A stretch of 64,000 nucleotides of DNA from Pseudomonadota bacterium (GTDB lineage: Bacteria; Pseudomonadota; Alphaproteobacteria; Rhizobiales; MH13), in the NCBI GenBank assembly GCA_039024915.1, contig JBCCPK010000005.1, positions 124,001-188,000 on the forward strand, in the 5' to 3' direction. Under the pieces are notes generated by a model. The model was not told the origin of the DNA and ran no database searches. It was given only the letters and a program-made list of their open reading frames with translations. Below, in pieces: positions 43,860-52,394 of this stretch (position 1 is its first letter; each line of letters starts with the position of its first letter). A program made the translations under genes and the position numbers.

Positions 43860-44792
43860 TTAGCTCGACCAATGCGGCAGGAAGCCCGGCCCGGCCTTCG
43901 CTTTAAGCGCGACACCTGTTTCTGATCCGAAACGAACCGGCTGAGTTCGAGGCCCATTGGCAATGATTGTATGCGCCTGCGATCCGTCCTCTTTCAACAC
44001 AATACCCGACAGATGCAGCTGATCCCCGTCCACCGTCGCAAGTCCGGCAATCGGTGTCCGGCATGAACCATCGAGCGCCTTCAGGAACGCGCGCTCGCAC
44101 GCTACAGCGGTCCCGGTATCCTCATCATCGATTGGCGCCAACAGATCGCGTGTACGCGCATCGCCGCTTCGCGTTTCGATCCCAATGGCGCCTTGCGCCA
44201 ACGCGGGCGGAAAACGCTCTGGGTCGAGGATCGTCATATGTTCCGGCTCGAGGTCCAGCCGCCGCAGTCCCGCAAGCGCCAGCAACGTTGCATCAACCTG
44301 CCCGTCGGCAAGCTTCTTGAGGCGCGTCTGAACGTTGCCCCGAAAAACCTCTGTTTTGAGGTCTGGGCGGACACGTTTCAACAGCGCCGCCCGGCGCAAG
44401 GAGGCGGTGCCAACCGTTGCCCCATCGGCGATCGTTTCAACCGTTGTACCATCCCTGCTGATGAAGACATCACGGACATCTTCGCGCGGCAGAAACACCG
44501 AGAGTTCAAGGCCTGCGGGTAAATCGGTCGGCATGTCCTTTGATGAGTGCACCGCCAAGTCAATGCGCCCACCATGCAGGGCCTGCTCCAACTCTTCGGT
44601 GAATAAGCCCTTGCCCCCTATTTCTGTCAGCGCCTTGTTGAGTATTTCGTCGCCCTTGGTCGAAAAAATCTCTATGGCCACCGCGTCTAACGGCCATCCG
44701 TGCGCCTGGGCCAGGCGTTTCCGGGTCTCATAAGCTTGAGCCAGGGCCAGAGCGCTGCCGCGCGTGCCAAGGGTTAACTGGATATCGGGCAA
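43860..44792 (-). CDS. hemC: Porphobilinogen deaminase (hydroxymethylbilane synthase)
   Basis: Condenses four porphobilinogens, 310 residues. Motifs: LGTRGSALALAQA, EIFSTKGDEILNKAL, AVHSSKDMPTDLP, VGTASLRRAALLK, FRGNVQTRLKKL and the dipyrromethane-cofactor cysteine in LDGSCRTPIAG (about residue 242). The start is a TTG at 44792 preceded by AGGAG; no in-frame ATG lies closer to the family start. It is divergent from tsaD across 124 bp, an arrangement common in alphaproteobacteria, and heads the hemC-hemD-mic60-hemY operon. Confidence 0.95.
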   Translation of the reverse strand: MPDIQLTLGTRGSALALAQAYETRKRLAQAHGWPLDAVAIEIFSTKGDEILNKALTEIGGKGLFTEELEQALHGGRIDLAVHSSKDMPTDLPAGLELSVFLPREDVRDVFISRDGTTVETIADGATVGTASLRRAALLKRVRPDLKTEVFRGNVQTRLKKLADGQVDATLLALAGLRRLDLEPEHMTILDPERFPPALAQGAIGIETRSGDARTRDLLAPIDDEDTGTAVACERAFLKALDGSCRTPIAGLATVDGDQLHLSGIVLKEDGSQAHTIIANGPRTQPVRFGSETGVALKAKAGPGFLPHWSS

Positions 44793-44916
44793 GGGGTAAC
44801 TCCTAAGACTGCGCCGGCCTTAATCCTGGCGTTCAAGGCGCGCGTGATGCTATGGCCTGCGCCGCCGAACGGACAAGCGCGTCAATAGGCGGACGCACCG
44901 AGCGAAGGCAAACCTC

Positions 44917-45987
44917 ATGCTGGCCCTGGGCCTTGAAACAAGTTGCGATGAAACCGCGGTCGCACTCGTCCGTCGTGAGGCAGACGGGCGGGCGATCATT
45001 GAGGCCGAACGGGTCCTCAGCCAACTTGACGAACACGCGCCCTACGGCGGCGTGGTACCCGAGATCGCGGCGCGGGCGCACATCGACCATCTCGATGGGC
45101 TCGTCGCCCAGTGCATGGGCGAAGCGGCTCGATCCTTTGCTGACCTTGATCTTGTGGCGGCGACCACCGGCCCGGGCCTCATAGGTGGCGTGCTTGTTGG
45201 CGCCGTCACCGGACAAGCCATAGCAAGCGCATCAGGTGCATCGTTTCGGTCCGTAAACCATTTGGAGGGTCACGCGCTTTCTCCGCGCTTAAGCGCCGAT
45301 CTCACCTTTCCCTATTTGTTGCTGCTGGTGTCAGGCGGCCATACCCAAATTGTGCTGGTTGAGGGCGTCGGCGCCTATGTCAGATGGGGTTCAACCCTGG
45401 ACGACGCCCTGGGTGAAGCGTTCGACAAGACCGCCAAATTGCTCGAACTTGGCGTCCCTGGAGGACCAGCGGTTGAGCGGATGGCCCTGCAGGGCGACAG
45501 CGGCGCAATTCGCCTGCCCAGGCCGCTCAAGGGCAAATCAGGATGCGATTTCTCCTTCGCCGGGCTCAAGACTGCGCTTCGACTGGCGGCAGAGGCAAAA
45601 GCACCCTTGAGCGATCAGGATGTCAGCGATTTATGTGCCGGATTCCAGTCTGCCGTGACGGGCATTCTTGCCGACCGTTTGCAGAACGCGCTTGCCCGAT
45701 GGGCGGAAACCTTCGATCGGCCGCCCACGCTGGTGGCTGCCGGCGGCGTCGCGGCGAACGCTGCGATCCGGCGAACCCTCGACCAGCTGATGGCCGCGCA
45801 TCAAGGCGTCCTCATCGTGCCGCCCATCCGCCATTGTAGCGATAACGCCGCCATGATCGCATGGGCAGCGCTTGAGCGCGAATCCGTCGGCCTACCCCCT
45901 CATTCGACCACCGCAAGGCCGCGCTGGCCCCTTGATGAAACCGCCACTCCCGTTCTGGGCCACGGAAAGAAAGGGGCTCGTGCTTAG
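44917..45987 (+). CDS. tsaD: tRNA threonylcarbamoyladenosine (t6A) transferase TsaD
   Basis: Transfers the threonylcarbamoyl group to A37 of ANN-decoding tRNAs together with TsaB and TsaE; 356 residues. Motifs: GLETSCDETAVALV, HAPYGGVVPEIAARAH, TTGPGLIGGVLVG, the metal-binding His pair in VNHLEGHALS, LLLVSGGHTQIVL, DDALGEAFDKTAKLL and AAGGVAANAAIRRTL. Full length and intact. Divergent from hemC. In many relatives gpsA comes next; here it does not. Confidence 0.95.
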   Translation: MLALGLETSCDETAVALVRREADGRAIIEAERVLSQLDEHAPYGGVVPEIAARAHIDHLDGLVAQCMGEAARSFADLDLVAATTGPGLIGGVLVGAVTGQAIASASGASFRSVNHLEGHALSPRLSADLTFPYLLLLVSGGHTQIVLVEGVGAYVRWGSTLDDALGEAFDKTAKLLELGVPGGPAVERMALQGDSGAIRLPRPLKGKSGCDFSFAGLKTALRLAAEAKAPLSDQDVSDLCAGFQSAVTGILADRLQNALARWAETFDRPPTLVAAGGVAANAAIRRTLDQLMAAHQGVLIVPPIRHCSDNAAMIAWAALERESVGLPPHSTTARPRWPLDETATPVLGHGKKGARA

Positions 45988-46411
45988 GGATACAGGCATT
46001 TTGAAGCCCTGAAATGACAATTTTTCAAGGACTTGCCAGGTTTAATCATTCCATCTTCGACGGACCCGCGTGCGCGTTTCGTGTAAAGCGATCTGTATTG
46101 CGTGGACACTTTCAGCGGCGCTTTGCCGGGCAGGCGACAGACGCGCGCGGCCCAGTCGCAAGACCGGGCAGCCATCGTCGGCAATCGCGAGCAGCTGTAC
46201 ACTGATGGTTGCCGCCCGCGCGGAACATGATAGGACGAGCGGCAGGCGGGTTGCACCAGATTAAGCTCCCTGCCGCCCCCCGTGGGCCGGTAACGGGATT
46301 GGGCAAACTGTCCCGCCCATATGGCCGAGCCATACGCCATTGTTGTCGCGACAAACCCCGTTTGTCGTGGTCCACCCCAGCGTCCCGCCGGATGCAGAGG
46401 AGAGTTCCACC
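45988..46411. other. Intergenic region after tsaD, with a hairpin upstream of the YciI gene
   Basis: 424 bp without a convincing gene on either strand; open frames here are shadows or lack ribosome sites. I looked for gpsA, which often follows tsaD, and found none of its motifs. The clearest structure is a perfect 8-bp inverted repeat CGACAAAC-CCC-GTTTGTCG at 46349-46367, 45 bp before the YciI start. It could be an operator or a leader hairpin. Confidence 0.5.
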
Positions 46412-46705
46412 ATGCTGTTCGCCCTGATGTGCACCGATAAGCCGAACCATCTGCACGTTCGCCAGGAGACGCGCGCCGAGCATCTGGCGTTCCTCGAGGC
46501 ACTGGGAGACCATTTGAAAGCGGCGGGGCCGTTTCTCGATGAAAACGGCACGCCAAACGGCTCCCTGATCGTCGTGGAAGCCGACGACCGGGCAGCCATC
46601 GAGCGGATCGCGGCGAACGATCCCTATGCCGAGGCCGGTCTTTTCGAGAGCGTCGACATCCGACCCTGGAATTGGATCATCAAACCGCCCTCTTCGGTGG
46701 TCTGA
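46412..46705 (+). CDS. YciI-family protein
   Basis: A small ferredoxin-fold protein of 97 residues in the YCII family. Features are MLFALMCTDKPNHLHVRQET, the conserved HLAFLEALGDHLKAAGPFL, and the C-terminal NDPYAEAGLFESVDIRPWNW. YciI proteins have a conserved His-Asp pair (here in REH and NDP contexts) thought to be catalytic, but no general function is known. GAGGAG precedes the ATG at 46412. It lies 10 bp upstream of the EVE gene; the pair is common in alphaproteobacteria. Confidence 0.9.
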   Translation: MLFALMCTDKPNHLHVRQETRAEHLAFLEALGDHLKAAGPFLDENGTPNGSLIVVEADDRAAIERIAANDPYAEAGLFESVDIRPWNWIIKPPSSVV

Positions 46706-46715
46706 GGAGGTATCC

Positions 46716-47153
46716 ATGCGCTACTGGCTGTTCAAATCCGAACCGTTCAAATGGTCCTGGGACCAGCAGAAAGCCAAAGGCGACGCTGGCGAGGAATGGG
46801 ATGGCGTCCGCAACTACCAGGCGCGTAATTTCATGCGCGAAATGAAACAGGGTGATCGGGGCTTTTTCTACCATTCCAACGAAGGGTTGGAGATCGTCGG
46901 CATCGTCGAGGTGTGCGCCGAAATACACCCCGATTCGACGACCGATGACGAACGGTGGGAGTGCGTCGATATCCGCGCGCTGGCCGATGTGCCCAAGCCG
47001 ATCTCGCTGAAGGAGATCAAAGCGACCGAAAGCCTGTCGGACATGAGCCTTGTCACCTCCATGCGCCTGTCGGTTCAGCCGGTGCGCGACGAAGAATGGG
47101 CAATTGTCTGTAAGATGGGCGGAATCGACCCGGAGACGTTGAAGCCCACTTGA
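46716..47153 (+). CDS. EVE-domain protein
   Basis: A single EVE domain, 145 residues: YWLFKSEPFKWSWDQQ, WDGVRNYQARNFMREM, GDRGFFYHSNEGLEIVGIVE and the C-terminal VQPVRDEEWAIVCKMGGIDP. EVE domains are PUA-like folds that bind modified bases in DNA or RNA. Stand-alone EVE genes in proteobacteria are usually housekeeping, next to tsaD/YciI as here. GAGGAGG precedes the ATG. Length and motifs are normal. Confidence 0.92.
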   Translation: MRYWLFKSEPFKWSWDQQKAKGDAGEEWDGVRNYQARNFMREMKQGDRGFFYHSNEGLEIVGIVEVCAEIHPDSTTDDERWECVDIRALADVPKPISLKEIKATESLSDMSLVTSMRLSVQPVRDEEWAIVCKMGGIDPETLKPT

Positions 47154-47261
47154 TCGACCATAGCCAAGGCACCACTTGCCCCACCATGCCAGCGCCGCTA
47201 CGCCAGTTACGACCGGCTCATGATCGCGCGAATCGCACCAGAAACTCCCGAAGGACTTCCC

Positions 47262-47873
47262 ATGGCTCCTCTTGCCCCTTTCACCGCAAAAGATGATGAC
47301 AAAGACGACAAGGACAAGCGCGCCGGAATGGGCGGAAAGCTCGAGGAAGCGCTCAACGATTCCCGCTTCGTCCTGATCACCGGTGAGATCAACGACAAGG
47401 TTGCGCGTGAAGCCACATCACGCCTTCTGGCCCTCGCTCAGCTCAGCGATGATCCGATCAATCTGATGATCTCTTCGCCCGGAGGCCATGTTGAATCCGG
47501 CGACATGATCCACGACGTCATTCGTTTCATCCGCCCGAAGGTGAACGCGATCGGGTCGGGCTGGGTCGCTTCGGCAGGGGCACTGATCTATGTCGCTGTG
47601 CCCATTGAGCGGCGGTTCTGCCTGCCCAAGACACGCTTCCTGTTGCACGAGCCACGCGGCGGGGTTGGCGGCCAGGCTTCGGACATTGAAATTCAGGCTA
47701 CGGAAATTCGGAAGATGCGCGAGCGCTTCTACGAGATCTTTTCCGAAGCCACTGGCCAGAGCGTCGAGAAACTGCAAGCGGACATGGACCGCGACTTCTG
47801 GCTCACCACCGATGAGGCCAAGGATTACGGTCTTCTCGGCAAGGTCATCACATCGGTCAACGACTTGGGATAG
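47262..47873 (+). CDS. ClpP-like serine protease (non-canonical ClpP)
   Basis: A ClpP-fold peptidase of 203 residues. The triad is kept: Ser in GWVASAGALIYVAVP, His in FLLHEPRGG and Asp in MDRDFWLTTDEAKDYGL. The nucleophile context (ASAGA) differs from canonical ClpP (ASMGA), and the N-terminus is replaced by a Lys/Asp-rich stretch (KDDDKDDKDKRAG), which may alter docking to ClpX/ClpA. ATG at 47262 follows AAGGA; an in-frame ATG at 47220 would add 14 residues without a good site. It is not next to clpX or lon. Alphaproteobacteria commonly carry such second ClpP-like copies of unknown substrate. Confidence 0.88.
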   Translation: MAPLAPFTAKDDDKDDKDKRAGMGGKLEEALNDSRFVLITGEINDKVAREATSRLLALAQLSDDPINLMISSPGGHVESGDMIHDVIRFIRPKVNAIGSGWVASAGALIYVAVPIERRFCLPKTRFLLHEPRGGVGGQASDIEIQATEIRKMRERFYEIFSEATGQSVEKLQADMDRDFWLTTDEAKDYGLLGKVITSVNDLG

Positions 47874-48023
47874 TACGGAGCCTCACGGCTCATCTAAGCT
47901 GTGTTTCTGTGAGGCGGTTGTCAGAGCCTAGCAAGGCTTGGAAGCCGGCATTCTGCATAATCCGTGCGCAACCGGGATGTGACTGTTGACATGAGGACCG
48001 CCGCAACGCGTGGTCTGTAAACG

Positions 48024-48881
48024 ATGCCGCATGCTTCTCCACCTTCCATTCTGGTCTTTTCCGACCTCGACGGTACGGTGCTCGATCACCAGACGTATGA
48101 TTGGGCGGCGGCACGCCCCGGCCTCGATCATCTGCGTGCGATAGGTGCGGGTCTGGTGCTGGCATCAAGCAAGACTGCAGCGGAAATGGAGCCGATCAGA
48201 CTGGCCATGGGGTGGTCCGATTGGCCAGCAATTGTGGAAAACGGTTCCGGAACAATTCCGCCAGACACGGCATCAGATGCGCTTGCTACCGGAGAGAGCC
48301 GCGGATCTGTGTATGCTGACCTGCTCAGCCGCCTCAAGCAGGCGCCGCGCGGCTTTATCGGCTTCTCGGATATGTCTGTGCAAGAGGTCGCCGACGCGAC
48401 AGGCCTGGCACTAGGCGAGGCAGCGCTGGCCCGGCAACGCCAGTTCAGCGAGCCTGGCCTGTGGACCGGCCCAGCCGCTGGCCTGACAGAATTTTTGGCA
48501 GCTCTTAAGCCTTTGGGACTGACAGCGAGGCGCGGCGGGCGCTTTCTGACCATTTCCGTTGTTGGCGCGCATGGTGGGACAAAAGCCGACGCGATGGCGA
48601 AGATTGTCGCGCACTACGGACCCAAGATGACGATCGCGCTCGGGGATGCCCCCAATGACATCGAGATGCTTGAAGCGGCGGATTATGGCATCATCATCAC
48701 CAACCCCCACGGTCCGACCATCAAGCCGCTGGAAGGCGAACGTTCCGGCCGGATCCGCCGGAGCCTCAAGCCCGGGCCGGCGGGCTGGTCGGAGGCCATC
48801 ATCAAGCTGACATCGGTCGCATCGCAAACACAATTGCCGGAGCATGGCAAAGGCGGCGTCAACTTGGCTGGCCGCGCCTGA
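48024..48881 (+). CDS. Glucosyl/mannosyl-3-phosphoglycerate phosphatase (HAD family, MpgP type)
   Basis: A HAD-superfamily phosphatase, 285 residues. Motif I VFSDLDGTVLDHQT holds the nucleophile Asp; motif II is VLASSKTAAEM; motifs III/IV lie in KADAMAKIV and ALGDAPNDIEMLEAADYG. The small capping domain between about 85 and 190 fits MpgP (Cof-type). It would remove phosphate from glucosyl-3-phosphoglycerate made by the next gene (34 bp downstream), giving glucosylglycerate, a compatible solute. Substrate choice between glucosyl and mannosyl forms rests on the partner gene. The start has no strong ribosome site; the ATG at 48024 is the only sensible one. Confidence 0.87.
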   Translation: MPHASPPSILVFSDLDGTVLDHQTYDWAAARPGLDHLRAIGAGLVLASSKTAAEMEPIRLAMGWSDWPAIVENGSGTIPPDTASDALATGESRGSVYADLLSRLKQAPRGFIGFSDMSVQEVADATGLALGEAALARQRQFSEPGLWTGPAAGLTEFLAALKPLGLTARRGGRFLTISVVGAHGGTKADAMAKIVAHYGPKMTIALGDAPNDIEMLEAADYGIIITNPHGPTIKPLEGERSGRIRRSLKPGPAGWSEAIIKLTSVASQTQLPEHGKGGVNLAGRA

Positions 48882-48915
48882 TACGCCCAAGCGAAGATCG
48901 GAGAGACACACACCC

Positions 48916-50142
48916 ATGGCCGATTTTCACCAGAACGGGAATATCACCACCCTGCACGATCTTCGCGCGCGGAGACCCGAGATATTGGCGCACGAAGTGT
49001 CCGTGCTGGCCGCCTCACGCAAAGTGTCGCTGATTTTGCCGTGCTTGTATTCCGAACTGGAGGGCCCCGCCCTTCCCGGCATTCTCGCGCAGCTTTCAAA
49101 AATCACTTACCTGCACCGCATCATCATCGGTCTGGATGCTGCCGACGAACAGCAGTTTCGGACGGCACGGTCGTTTTTCAAGGTGCTGCCGCAGGATCAT
49201 ACTGTGATCTGGAATGACGGCCCCAGGATGACGGCGATCCTCGATCAGCTGGACGCGTTGCGCCTCGCCCCAACCGAGCGGGGCAAAGGAAAAAATGTTT
49301 GGACCTGCATGGGCTATCTCATTGCCTGTGCCGATTCCTCGGTCATGGCCATCCACGACTGCGATATCATTACCTATGATCGCTCGCTTCTCGACCGGCT
49401 GATCTATCCGGTGGTCAACCCATCATTTCCCTATCAGATGGCCAAAGGCTTCTATCCGCGCATCGGCGACGGCAAGCTCAATGGCCGCGTGACCCGACTT
49501 CTGGTCAGCCCACTTCTGATCGCACTCAAACGGGTTATCGGCGATCGGGACTACATCGATTACCTGCGCAGCTTCCGCTATCCGCTGTCGGGAGAGTTTG
49601 CGATCCGCACGCCAATCCTGCCCGATCTTCGCATTCCGTCGGACTGGGGCCTTGAGATCGGGATCCTCTCGGAAGCCTGGCGCAATCTGGCGCCCAAATC
49701 CGTGTGCCAGGTCGAAATCGCCGACAATTATGACCACAAGCACCAAAACCTGTCTGAGGACGATGCGCGCACCGGTCTGTCAAAGATGTCCATCGACATT
49801 TGCAAGGCGTTGTTTCGAAAGCTGGCCGCAGATGGCACCATCTTCACCCACAACACATTCCGGACGCTCAAGGCCACCTACTACCGGTCTGCGCTCGACC
49901 TGCTTGAGAGCTATTACACCGACGCGAAAATGAATGGCCTGGCGCTTGATCGCCATTCTGAGGAACGCTCCATCGAGCTGTTCGCGGAGAATATCCTGGT
50001 TGCGGGCCAGGCGTTCCTCGACAACCCCAATGAGACGCCGTTCATTCCGACCTGGAACAGGGTTCACGCCGCCGACCCCGAGATACTGACGCAAATGCAC
50101 GCTGCGGTCGCTGCCGATCTGGACGACTATCCGGCCACCTAG
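48916..50142 (+). CDS. Glucosyl-3-phosphoglycerate synthase (GpgS-type glycosyltransferase, GT81)
   Basis: A GT-A glycosyltransferase of 408 residues that joins a sugar nucleotide to 3-phosphoglycerate. Visible features: VSLILPCLYSELEGPAL (N-terminal nucleotide-binding strand), GKGKNVWTCMGYLIA, the metal-binding DCDIITYDRSLLDRL, YQMAKGFYPRIGDGKLNGRV, FRYPLSGEFAIRTPIL, and the catalytic-region SDWGLEIGILSEAW and DHKHQNLSEDDA. These match GpgS of organisms making glucosylglycerate for salt or nitrogen stress. GGAGAG precedes ATG 48916; a frame from 48844 overlaps the phosphatase. Together the two genes form a complete two-step pathway. Confidence 0.87.
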   Translation: MADFHQNGNITTLHDLRARRPEILAHEVSVLAASRKVSLILPCLYSELEGPALPGILAQLSKITYLHRIIIGLDAADEQQFRTARSFFKVLPQDHTVIWNDGPRMTAILDQLDALRLAPTERGKGKNVWTCMGYLIACADSSVMAIHDCDIITYDRSLLDRLIYPVVNPSFPYQMAKGFYPRIGDGKLNGRVTRLLVSPLLIALKRVIGDRDYIDYLRSFRYPLSGEFAIRTPILPDLRIPSDWGLEIGILSEAWRNLAPKSVCQVEIADNYDHKHQNLSEDDARTGLSKMSIDICKALFRKLAADGTIFTHNTFRTLKATYYRSALDLLESYYTDAKMNGLALDRHSEERSIELFAENILVAGQAFLDNPNETPFIPTWNRVHAADPEILTQMHAAVAADLDDYPAT

Positions 50143-50538
50143 ATTTCGTGTGATCCGCGAAAGTGGTCAAGCTTTGCGCGAAAGACAAAAGGCAATGGAT
50201 CGTGGGTCTCATCGATGCGCAGGCACCGAAGCCCGACCGTCCGAAGAGCTGACGCAAAACAGATAAGTCAAACTGAGACAGTACCCGAAACCGCTTCAAC
50301 TTGACGGCTAAGCTTTCCCGGCGCACTGATAGGCGACTATGTGTAATGGCGGCATCTCTTCGCCCAGACCGTTCGGCTGCCAGCGCTCCTCGTGTGCGCT
50401 CTGTTTTGCAGACGTGCCCAGCGCCGTCGCGCGGGCCGTTGCCGTGCGCGGCGCGCAACGATATGGCGGCACCAAGGTCATTCCAGACCGCGTGCGAAAA
50501 CACGCCGGCGCGATGGAATGTGTGTCGGTGGTCGATCG
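50143..50538. other. Intergenic region upstream of the first cyclic-nucleotide-binding gene
   Basis: 396 bp with no supported gene. A frame open from 50392 reads into the next gene but encodes Arg/Ala-rich sequence with no family resemblance and is not part of the protein. No strong promoter or terminator was recognised. Confidence 0.45.
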
Positions 50539-51420
50539 ATGAACATCTTGGCAGACACAATCAGTCTTACGGGCTGGACAAGCTGGGCTGGGCTTGCGGG
50601 CATTGGCCTGTACATTATCGCCTATGCAATGCTTCAGTTGGGCTTCCTGCGCGCCGACACCTACACCTTCTGCGCGATGAATGCTCTTGCAGGCGTTGGA
50701 GTTCTGTTCGGCCTGACCGGCGCGTTCAACGTCTGGACGGCCTTGATCCAGCTTCTATGGATCGGCTTGTCATTGATCGGCGCGGTGCGCCTTTGGCTCG
50801 ACCGGCGCACGGTGGCGTTTGACACCGAGGAAGCCGCTTACCTCAAACGCGCGCTGCCGAAACTTCCCAAACCGCTGGCGCGCGATCTGATGGATCTGGC
50901 GCATGTCATGTCCATCGATGCAGGCACCGAGCTGACCACGCAAGGCGAGGAGATCACCCATCTCGCCTACATGTTGGAGGGCGATGCCGAGGTCATTGTT
51001 CAAGGCCATCCGGTAGCGTCACTCGGACCCGGCGCCTACATTGGCGAGGTGACCTATGCCGACGCCCAACCGGCCAGCGCAACCGTGATCCTGTCGAGCC
51101 CTGCGGTGATCGTCTCCTTTGAGATCGATACGTTGCGCAGTTTTCTGGATGAGAATCCCGGCGTACAGCCGCACCTCGAACACAGCGCAGCGAACAATTT
51201 GCGCGCCAAGCTGCGGGCTGCAAATGCCCGCATCGTCGAAAACGAAATGAACCGCGCGTTGGCCGCGCCTGAGAGCGAGGCCGACGTGCCGCAAAGCTCC
51301 CCGGCTGAAGGGAGGCGTTCGGCCGATCAAGGTAGCGATCCGTTTTTCGGCTCCCGGACCCCACCAACCGCGCCGCAAAGCCCCTCCGGACGACCCCCAA
51401 AAATCAAAGAAGTGGTTTAA
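50539..51420 (+). CDS. Membrane protein with cytoplasmic cyclic-nucleotide-binding domain (Popeye-like), copy 1
   Basis: A 293-residue protein. Three membrane helices occupy about 10-90 (WAGLAGIGLYIIAYAMLQLG, TYTFCAMNALAGVGVLFGL, LIQLLWIGLSLIGAVRLWL). A cNMP-binding beta-roll follows at about 110-215 (GTELTTQGEEITHLAYMLEG, VASLGPGAYIGEVTYA, PASATVILSSPAVIVSFE), then a Ser/Pro-rich tail. Three helices plus a C-terminal cyclic-nucleotide fold is the architecture of Popeye-domain proteins. The cNMP phosphate-binding cassette is atypical (GAYIGEVTYADAQPASATV, no Arg after Ala-Ser-Ala), so ligand binding is uncertain. A related gene lies 110 bp downstream. Confidence 0.82.
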   Translation: MNILADTISLTGWTSWAGLAGIGLYIIAYAMLQLGFLRADTYTFCAMNALAGVGVLFGLTGAFNVWTALIQLLWIGLSLIGAVRLWLDRRTVAFDTEEAAYLKRALPKLPKPLARDLMDLAHVMSIDAGTELTTQGEEITHLAYMLEGDAEVIVQGHPVASLGPGAYIGEVTYADAQPASATVILSSPAVIVSFEIDTLRSFLDENPGVQPHLEHSAANNLRAKLRAANARIVENEMNRALAAPESEADVPQSSPAEGRRSADQGSDPFFGSRTPPTAPQSPSGRPPKIKEVV

Positions 51421-51530
51421 GCCTCCGCCTTTCAGCCGCGACAGCTGGTTTGCCGCGGTACACGGTTGGCTAAACGACAAAGTGCCGTATAGCGCGTAGC
51501 CTGAAGCTTCGATGATCAGGGACAGTTTGA

Positions 51531-52262
51531 GTGCTGCAGCTCTCTTCTTATGGCTGGCATGAAGCCATCGGCGCGCTGGGCGTGGTGCTTTACCTGTCCG
51601 CCTATCTCCTGCTGCAGATGGGGCGCCTGCAGGGCGATGGCTACTGGTATGCCGGGCTCAACCTTCTGGCTTCGTCCTGTGTGCTGATCAGCCTGATCAA
51701 CGCCTTCAACCTGTCGTCGGCGCTCATCAACAGCCTGTGGGTCGCGATCTCGCTTGGCGGGCTCATCCGCATCTACCGGCTCAACCGCGCCGTCCGCTTT
51801 GGCGCCGAAGAGCAGCGCTTCCTCACTGCCACGATGCCCACGCTTTCCCGCACCGACGCGCGGGCATTGCTCGATCGAGCCATGATCACGCAGACGAAGC
51901 CTGGCAGCGAACTGACGCGGCAGGGCGCACCCATCGACCATCTGGTCTACCTGCTCGACGGAGTGGCGGATGTGCGCATCGACGGACGCAGCGTCGCGGC
52001 GCTGGGCCCCGATGCTTATGTCGGCGATGTCACCTACCGCACGGGCGAGCCGGCGACCGCAACCGTGACGGTATCGGAACCGGGAACGTGCGTGTTCTTC
52101 GAGATTGGCGCGCTGCGCCGGTTTCTCGCCAAAAACCCCCGGGCCCGGACCGCCCTCGACGCCAGCACCGCTGAGCATCTGGGCCGCAAGCTCCGCGCCG
52201 CCAACGCCCGCAGCGGGCAGGGGGTTGAGGGTGCGGAGGTACAGCCGGAAGCGGCGGGCTAG
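51531..52262 (+). CDS. Membrane protein with cytoplasmic cyclic-nucleotide-binding domain (Popeye-like), copy 2
   Basis: A 243-residue paralogue of the preceding gene with the same plan. Helices are AIGALGVVLYLSAYLLLQMG, NLLASSCVLISLINAF and SALINSLWVAISLGGLIRIY; the beta-roll holds GSELTRQGAPIDHLVYLLDG, VAALGPDAYVGDVTYRTGEP and ATATVTVSEPGTCVFFEIGA. The segment after the beta-roll (AEHLGRKLRAANAR) matches copy 1 (ANNLRAKLRAANAR). It lacks the long tail of copy 1. The start is GTG at 51531. Two diverged copies could form a heteromer. Function unknown. Confidence 0.82.
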   Translation: MLQLSSYGWHEAIGALGVVLYLSAYLLLQMGRLQGDGYWYAGLNLLASSCVLISLINAFNLSSALINSLWVAISLGGLIRIYRLNRAVRFGAEEQRFLTATMPTLSRTDARALLDRAMITQTKPGSELTRQGAPIDHLVYLLDGVADVRIDGRSVAALGPDAYVGDVTYRTGEPATATVTVSEPGTCVFFEIGALRRFLAKNPRARTALDASTAEHLGRKLRAANARSGQGVEGAEVQPEAAG

Positions 52263-52394
52263 GGCGACTACTCCCCGACCCAACCAATGGTCGCCGACTG
52301 GGCCAGTGCTTAGGACAACCTTGTCAGCATCCCGTCGCTAACGCGGCCAATCTCCCTTGACTGATCACCCATTCGGGCGCACGGGCTCCGCGCT

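Noticed and set aside
45988-46411. Possible gpsA or gpsA remnant after tsaD
   Set aside because: No NAD-binding GxGxxG motif or other GpsA sequence was found in any frame.
45984-46556. Minus-strand open frame of 190 codons across the tsaD-YciI gap
   Set aside because: It overlaps the YciI gene, has no ribosome site and shows no recognisable domain.
47878-47891. Short inverted repeat GAGCC-TCAC-GGCTC after the ClpP-like gene
   Set aside because: A 5-bp stem with no following T tract is too weak to call a terminator.
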